Part shown: one piece after another, positions 29,885-32,487 of the stretch
Numbering within the stretch: position 1 is the stretch's first letter
How the letters are laid out: the number at the start of each line of letters is the position of its first letter
Assembly: GCA_017399625.1 (NCBI GenBank)
Contig: JAFQBT010000076.1
Span: 1-32,487 of the forward strand
Direction of reading: 5' to 3'
DNA: 32,487 bases
Source of the DNA: Oscillospiraceae bacterium
Lineage (GTDB): Bacteria > Bacillota > Clostridia > Oscillospirales > Ruminococcaceae
Program-made: the position numbers and the translations under genes
The notes under the pieces: generated by a model
Database searches by the model: none
What the model was told of the DNA's origin: nothing
The model's input: only the letters and a program-made list of their open reading frames with translations

Positions 29885-30904
29885 TCAAAGTTCGATTACG
29901 TCAAATCCCGCCGCTCTGATAAGGCGGTTATATACCGCAAGCCCGATTCCTGTTACCTTCGGAGAATGGGCAAAAACCTTTTCTGCGCCGCTTTCATCAA
30001 TTATGCGAAGGGCATCAAAAATATGTTCCGCCTGTTCCTCATCAGAAAATTCCGAACCGTAGCAAACGGTGCTCACAAAAAGCTTTTCCGCTTCCTCATC
30101 AAAGCAAAGGGCAAAAATTCCTTCCGCCGCGTGCTCATTGACGAATTTTATGTAATCCTCCGAGCTTGCTTTTATAAGGGTAACCTGCGCTTTCGGCGCA
30201 TAGTGTTTATATTTCATTCCCGGGGAAAGGACTTTTTCCCCTTCCTCAAGTTTTTCGAGCACCGCATGGGAAACCTCGACTTCCCCAAGGCATTCCCGAA
30301 GCTGCTCAAGAGTGACGTATCCCGGACGAAGGAGCACCGGTTTTTCGCCTGCAAAGGAAATTATGGTCGATTCAACCCCCACCGAGCAGGCTCCGCCGTC
30401 AATAATGGCATCCACCCTTCCCATAAGGTCGTGGGTGCAGTGCTCAAAAGTTGTGGGGCTGGGGCTTCCGGAAAGATTTGCGGAAGGCGCTGCAAGAGGA
30501 AGTCCCGCCGCTTCGATAATCTTTCTTGCAACCGGGTGGGCAGGAAAGCGCACCGCAACGGAAGGAAGGTTTGCGCTGGTGACATCCGGAATTTTTTCGC
30601 TTTTTTTCATAATCATGGTCAGCGGACCCGGCCAGAATTTTTCCGCAAGGAGCCTTGCTCCCTCCGGAAATTCCGCAACGATATCTTTGAGCATGCTCAG
30701 ATCTGAGATGTGAACAATCAGAGGGTTGTCGCCGGGACGGCCCTTTGCCCTGAAAATATTCGCGCAGGCTTTTTCATCAAAAGCATTCGCCGCAAGGCCA
30801 TAGACCGTTTCCGTCGGAATTGCGGCAAGACCGCCGTTTTTCAATATTTCCGCAACGGCTTCAACCGCGCCTTCGTTTTTTGAATCAAAAAGCAAAGTTT
30901 CCAT
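29885..30904 (-). CDS. tsaC: L-threonylcarbamoyladenylate synthase (Sua5/YwlC type)
   Basis: This 339-residue enzyme makes threonylcarbamoyl-AMP from threonine, bicarbonate and ATP, the precursor of t6A37 in ANN-decoding tRNAs. The N-terminal YrdC domain shows PTETVYGLAANAF, KGRPGDNPLIVH, FWPGPLTMI, and APSANLSGSPSPT. The C-terminal Sua5 domain is present (SPGMKYKHYAPKA linker), so it is the long form. ATG at 30904 follows AGAGG by 5 nt; an in-frame TTG at 30919 overlapping the prfA stop is a possible longer start. Confidence 0.94.
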   Translation of the reverse strand: METLLFDSKNEGAVEAVAEILKNGGLAAIPTETVYGLAANAFDEKACANIFRAKGRPGDNPLIVHISDLSMLKDIVAEFPEGARLLAEKFWPGPLTMIMKKSEKIPDVTSANLPSVAVRFPAHPVARKIIEAAGLPLAAPSANLSGSPSPTTFEHCTHDLMGRVDAIIDGGACSVGVESTIISFAGEKPVLLRPGYVTLEQLRECLGEVEVSHAVLEKLEEGEKVLSPGMKYKHYAPKAQVTLIKASSEDYIKFVNEHAAEGIFALCFDEEAEKLFVSTVCYGSEFSDEEQAEHIFDALRIIDESGAEKVFAHSPKVTGIGLAVYNRLIRAAGFDVIEL

Positions 30905-30915
30905 TCTTACCTCTG

Positions 30916-31986
30916 TCAATCCTCTTCCCCGCGGAGTTTTTCCGCCTGATCATGCGCACGGAGCGGTTCGATAAGTTCGTCGATTCCGCCGTTCATGATG
31001 GAATCGATTTTATAGACCGTGAGCCCGATGCGGTGGTCGGTAACTCTTCCCTGGGGGAAGTTATATGTTCTTATGCGTTCGCTTCGGTCGCCGCTTCCGA
31101 CCTGGGCTTTTCTGTCGGCAGCGCGGCTTTCGTCCGCTGCGCGCTGTTTTTGTTCATAAAGGCGGCTTCGGAGAACCTTCATCGCCTTATCCTTGTTTTT
31201 ATACTGGCTTCGCTCGTCCTGACATTCAACAACCATCCCGGTGGGGATATGGGTGATGCGGATGGCGGAGCTTGTTTTGTTGATATGCTGACCGCCTGCA
31301 CCGCTTGAGCGGAAGGTATCGATTTTAAGGTCGTTGGGGTCGATTTCAATTTCGACGTTTTCCGCTTCCGGAAGAACCGCAACGGTTACGGCGGAAGTCT
31401 GGATTTTGCCTTGCGAATCCGTCACCGGAACGCGCTGAACCCTATGGGTTCCGCTTTCAAAACGGAATCTTCCGAAGACCCCTTCGCCCTCGACAGAATA
31501 GGAAATTTCTTTATACCCGCCGAGCTCGGTTGCGTTTGCATAGATAATTTCGATTTTCCAGCCCTTTGAATCCGCGTACATGGAATACATGCGGTAAAGA
31601 TCCGCGGCAAAAAGCGCAGCTTCTTCGCCGCCGGTTCCGCTTCGGATTTCCATTATTACGGAGCGGTCGTCGTCCGGATCCTTCGGAATAAGGAGGATTT
31701 TGAGTTCCGCTTCGCATTCTTCCATGGCGTTTTTGCTTTCCTCAAGCTGTTCCTTCGCCATATCCCGGAGCTCCCGGTCGGTTTCTTCCGAAAGGATCGC
31801 CTCCGCTTCATCAAAATGCGCCTTTGCTTCCTTATATTCCAGATATTTCTGCGCAATGGGTTCCAGCTCCCGCTGGTCCTTCAGAAGTTTTTTATAAAGT
31901 TCGGTGTCGTTTATAACTTCCGGTTCATAAAGCCGAAGACCCGCCTGGCGCCAGCGTCTTTCGATGTCTTTCAGTTTATCAAACAT
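30916..31986 (-). CDS. prfA: Peptide chain release factor 1
   Basis: RF1 reads UAA and UAG stops. The 356-residue product has the GGQ catalytic loop ([12 protein letters not shown], about 231-233), [15 protein letters not shown] carrying the PxT stop-codon-reading motif as PVT, and the N-terminal domain that binds the GTPase centre. Its presence means TAG is expected to act as stop here, which bears on the in-frame TAG at 12524-12526. It overlaps the DUF951 gene by 8 nt and precedes the tsaC-type gene, a clustering common in Firmicutes. Confidence 0.96.
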   Translation of the reverse strand: MFDKLKDIERRWRQAGLRLYEPEVINDTELYKKLLKDQRELEPIAQKYLEYKEAKAHFDEAEAILSEETDRELRDMAKEQLEESKNAMEECEAELKILLIPKDPDDDRSVIMEIRSGTGGEEAALFAADLYRMYSMYADSKGWKIEIIYANATELGGYKEISYSVEGEGVFGRFRFESGTHRVQRVPVTDSQGKIQTSAVTVAVLPEAENVEIEIDPNDLKIDTFRSSGAGGQHINKTSSAIRITHIPTGMVVECQDERSQYKNKDKAMKVLRSRLYEQKQRAADESRAADRKAQVGSGDRSERIRTYNFPQGRVTDHRIGLTVYKIDSIMNGGIDELIEPLRAHDQAEKLRGEED

Positions 31987-32170
31987 CTGCGCCCTCCCGG
32001 ATTATCTGCTTTATATTCTTTTCGGCCTTGCTGCGGGGAACTTCAACTTCGTGACCGCATTTTTCGCACCGGAGCTTGAAATCCATTCCGGAGCGCAGAA
32101 CAACAAACCTTGCGCCGCCGCAGGGATGATTTTTCTTCATCAAAAGTATATCGCCGATTCTGACGTCCAT
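31979..32170 (-). CDS. DUF951 small zinc-ribbon-like protein
   Basis: This 63-residue protein matches the DUF951 pattern: [17 protein letters not shown], then [18 protein letters not shown]. Cys17, Cys35 and Cys38 could bind zinc. Function is unknown; family members in Firmicutes often lie beside translation or DNA-maintenance genes. AAAGGAG precedes the ATG. It heads the operon and overlaps prfA by 8 nt. Confidence 0.9.
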   Translation of the reverse strand: MDVRIGDILLMKKNHPCGGARFVVLRSGMDFKLRCEKCGHEVEVPRSKAEKNIKQIIREGADV

Positions 32171-32213
32171 AAAAAAGCGCTCCTTTCGCCAGAAACTATT
32201 TTCCTAATTTATT

Positions 32214-32242
32214 AATATAACATAATAAAGGGAATTTTGCAA
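32214..32242 (-). promoter_or_regulatory. Promoter of the DUF951-prfA operon
   Basis: TTGCAA (32242-32237), 17 bp, TATATT (32219-32214). Confidence 0.7.
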
Positions 32243-32298
32243 CAGAGGGCAGCGTACCGGTTTTTGAATTACACCATTATCATCTTTCAGACTGCAAA

Positions 32299-32327
32299 TT
32301 GCAAAACCGTAATCTTTCTGCTATACT
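32299..32327 (+). promoter_or_regulatory. Promoter of the cyclase-family gene
   Basis: TTGCAA (32299-32304), 17 bp, TATACT (32322-32327). Confidence 0.75.
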
Positions 32328-32341
32328 GTGAGCAGAAAGAT
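32312..32341. promoter_or_regulatory. Inverted repeat flanking the -10: candidate operator
   Basis: ATCTTTCTGC (32312-32321) and GCAGAAAGAT (32332-32341) are perfect 10-bp complements around a 10-nt centre that begins with the -10 hexamer TATACT. A repressor bound here would block the promoter. Confidence 0.55.
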
Positions 32342-32368
32342 AAAAAGGAATTTGACGGAGAATAAGTA

Positions 32369-32487
32369 ATGAAAATCTACGATATTTCCCAAGAAGTTTT
32401 CGGCTGCCAAGTGTATCCGGGCGACCCAATGCCGGAGAAAAAAGAACTCAAATCGATGGAAAAGGGCGAAGTATATAATTTGACGGC
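32369..32487 (+). CDS. Cyclase-family protein (kynurenine formamidase-like), 5' part only
   Basis: The frame starts at ATG 32369, after GGAG with about 7-nt spacing, and runs off the window after 39 codons. MKIYDISQEVFGCQVYPGDP matches the N-terminus of the cyclase/kynurenine formamidase family (PF04199), in which IYDIS and YPGDP are early conserved elements. Members are metal-dependent amide or lactone hydrolases; the metal-site His residues lie beyond the window. It has its own promoter with a candidate operator. Confidence 0.7.
   Translation, partial: MKIYDISQEVFGCQVYPGDPMPEKKELKSMEKGEVYNLT

Noticed and set aside
29549-30706. + strand open frame of about 385 codons opposite coaE and the tsaC-type gene
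   Set aside because: It spans two genes on the opposite strand and shows no motif.

Overview
The window looks like chromosomal DNA of a spore-forming member of the Clostridia, probably an Oscillospiraceae/Ruminococcaceae-type gut bacterium. This is inferred from gene content: a spoIIE sporulation gene, a T-box leader, purine-rich Shine-Dalgarno (SD) sites, strong TTGACA/TATAAT-type promoters, a short archaeal/eukaryal-type prolyl-tRNA synthetase, and recurring GC-rich terminators of the GGCGGGAGC/GCTCCCGCC kind. I see no prophage, CRISPR array or complete insertion sequence.

Layout. 1-460 (-): a T-box leader with its own promoter; its target gene lies outside the window. 465-5008 (-): spoIIE, a YcxB-like membrane protein, and an anti-sigma/ECF sigma pair. 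5138-8578 (+): trpS, ymdB and an orphan peptide-type solute-binding lipoprotein. 8625-10403 (+): fakA (DhaL/DegV-like). 10600-11493 (-): ribokinase. 11607-11913: tRNA-Gln(CTG) next to a mosaic of duplicated tRNA 3' end, palindromes and a tRNA-like remnant. 12075-12389 (+): thioredoxin. 15185-12476 (-): glyA, rarA and a tiny membrane-peptide gene broken by an in-frame TAG. 15369-16794 (+): lipid kinase and deoxyinosine-type glycosylase. 16937-17866 (-) and 18072-19826 (+): a divergent FabD-like acyltransferase facing acpP and proS. 20034-21520: rhodanese lipoprotein, Crp/Fnr regulator and a second thioredoxin. 21641-22927 (+): AGCS-type sodium:amino-acid symporter with an odd translation start. 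27079-22951 (-): four tandem lipoproteins sharing one export cassette. 32170-27205 (-): DUF951, prfA, tsaC-type, coaE, lytic transglycosylase, M18 aminopeptidase. 32369-end (+): start of a cyclase-family gene.

Most genes are housekeeping: tRNA charging, release factor, tRNA modification, one-carbon metabolism, fatty-acid synthesis, CoA synthesis and redox. The less ordinary content is (i) the lipoprotein array, where near-identical signal peptides precede diverged bodies and one member has an unrelated body; (ii) the tRNA-Gln mosaic; (iii) candidate RNA switches that hide or expose SD sites ahead of the symporter and the YcxB-like gene; (iv) an in-frame amber codon in a small membrane peptide; and (v) a spoIIE promoter with the 21-bp spacing known for Spo0A-activated promoters. 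All functions are read from the sequence and family knowledge alone; no database search was run.
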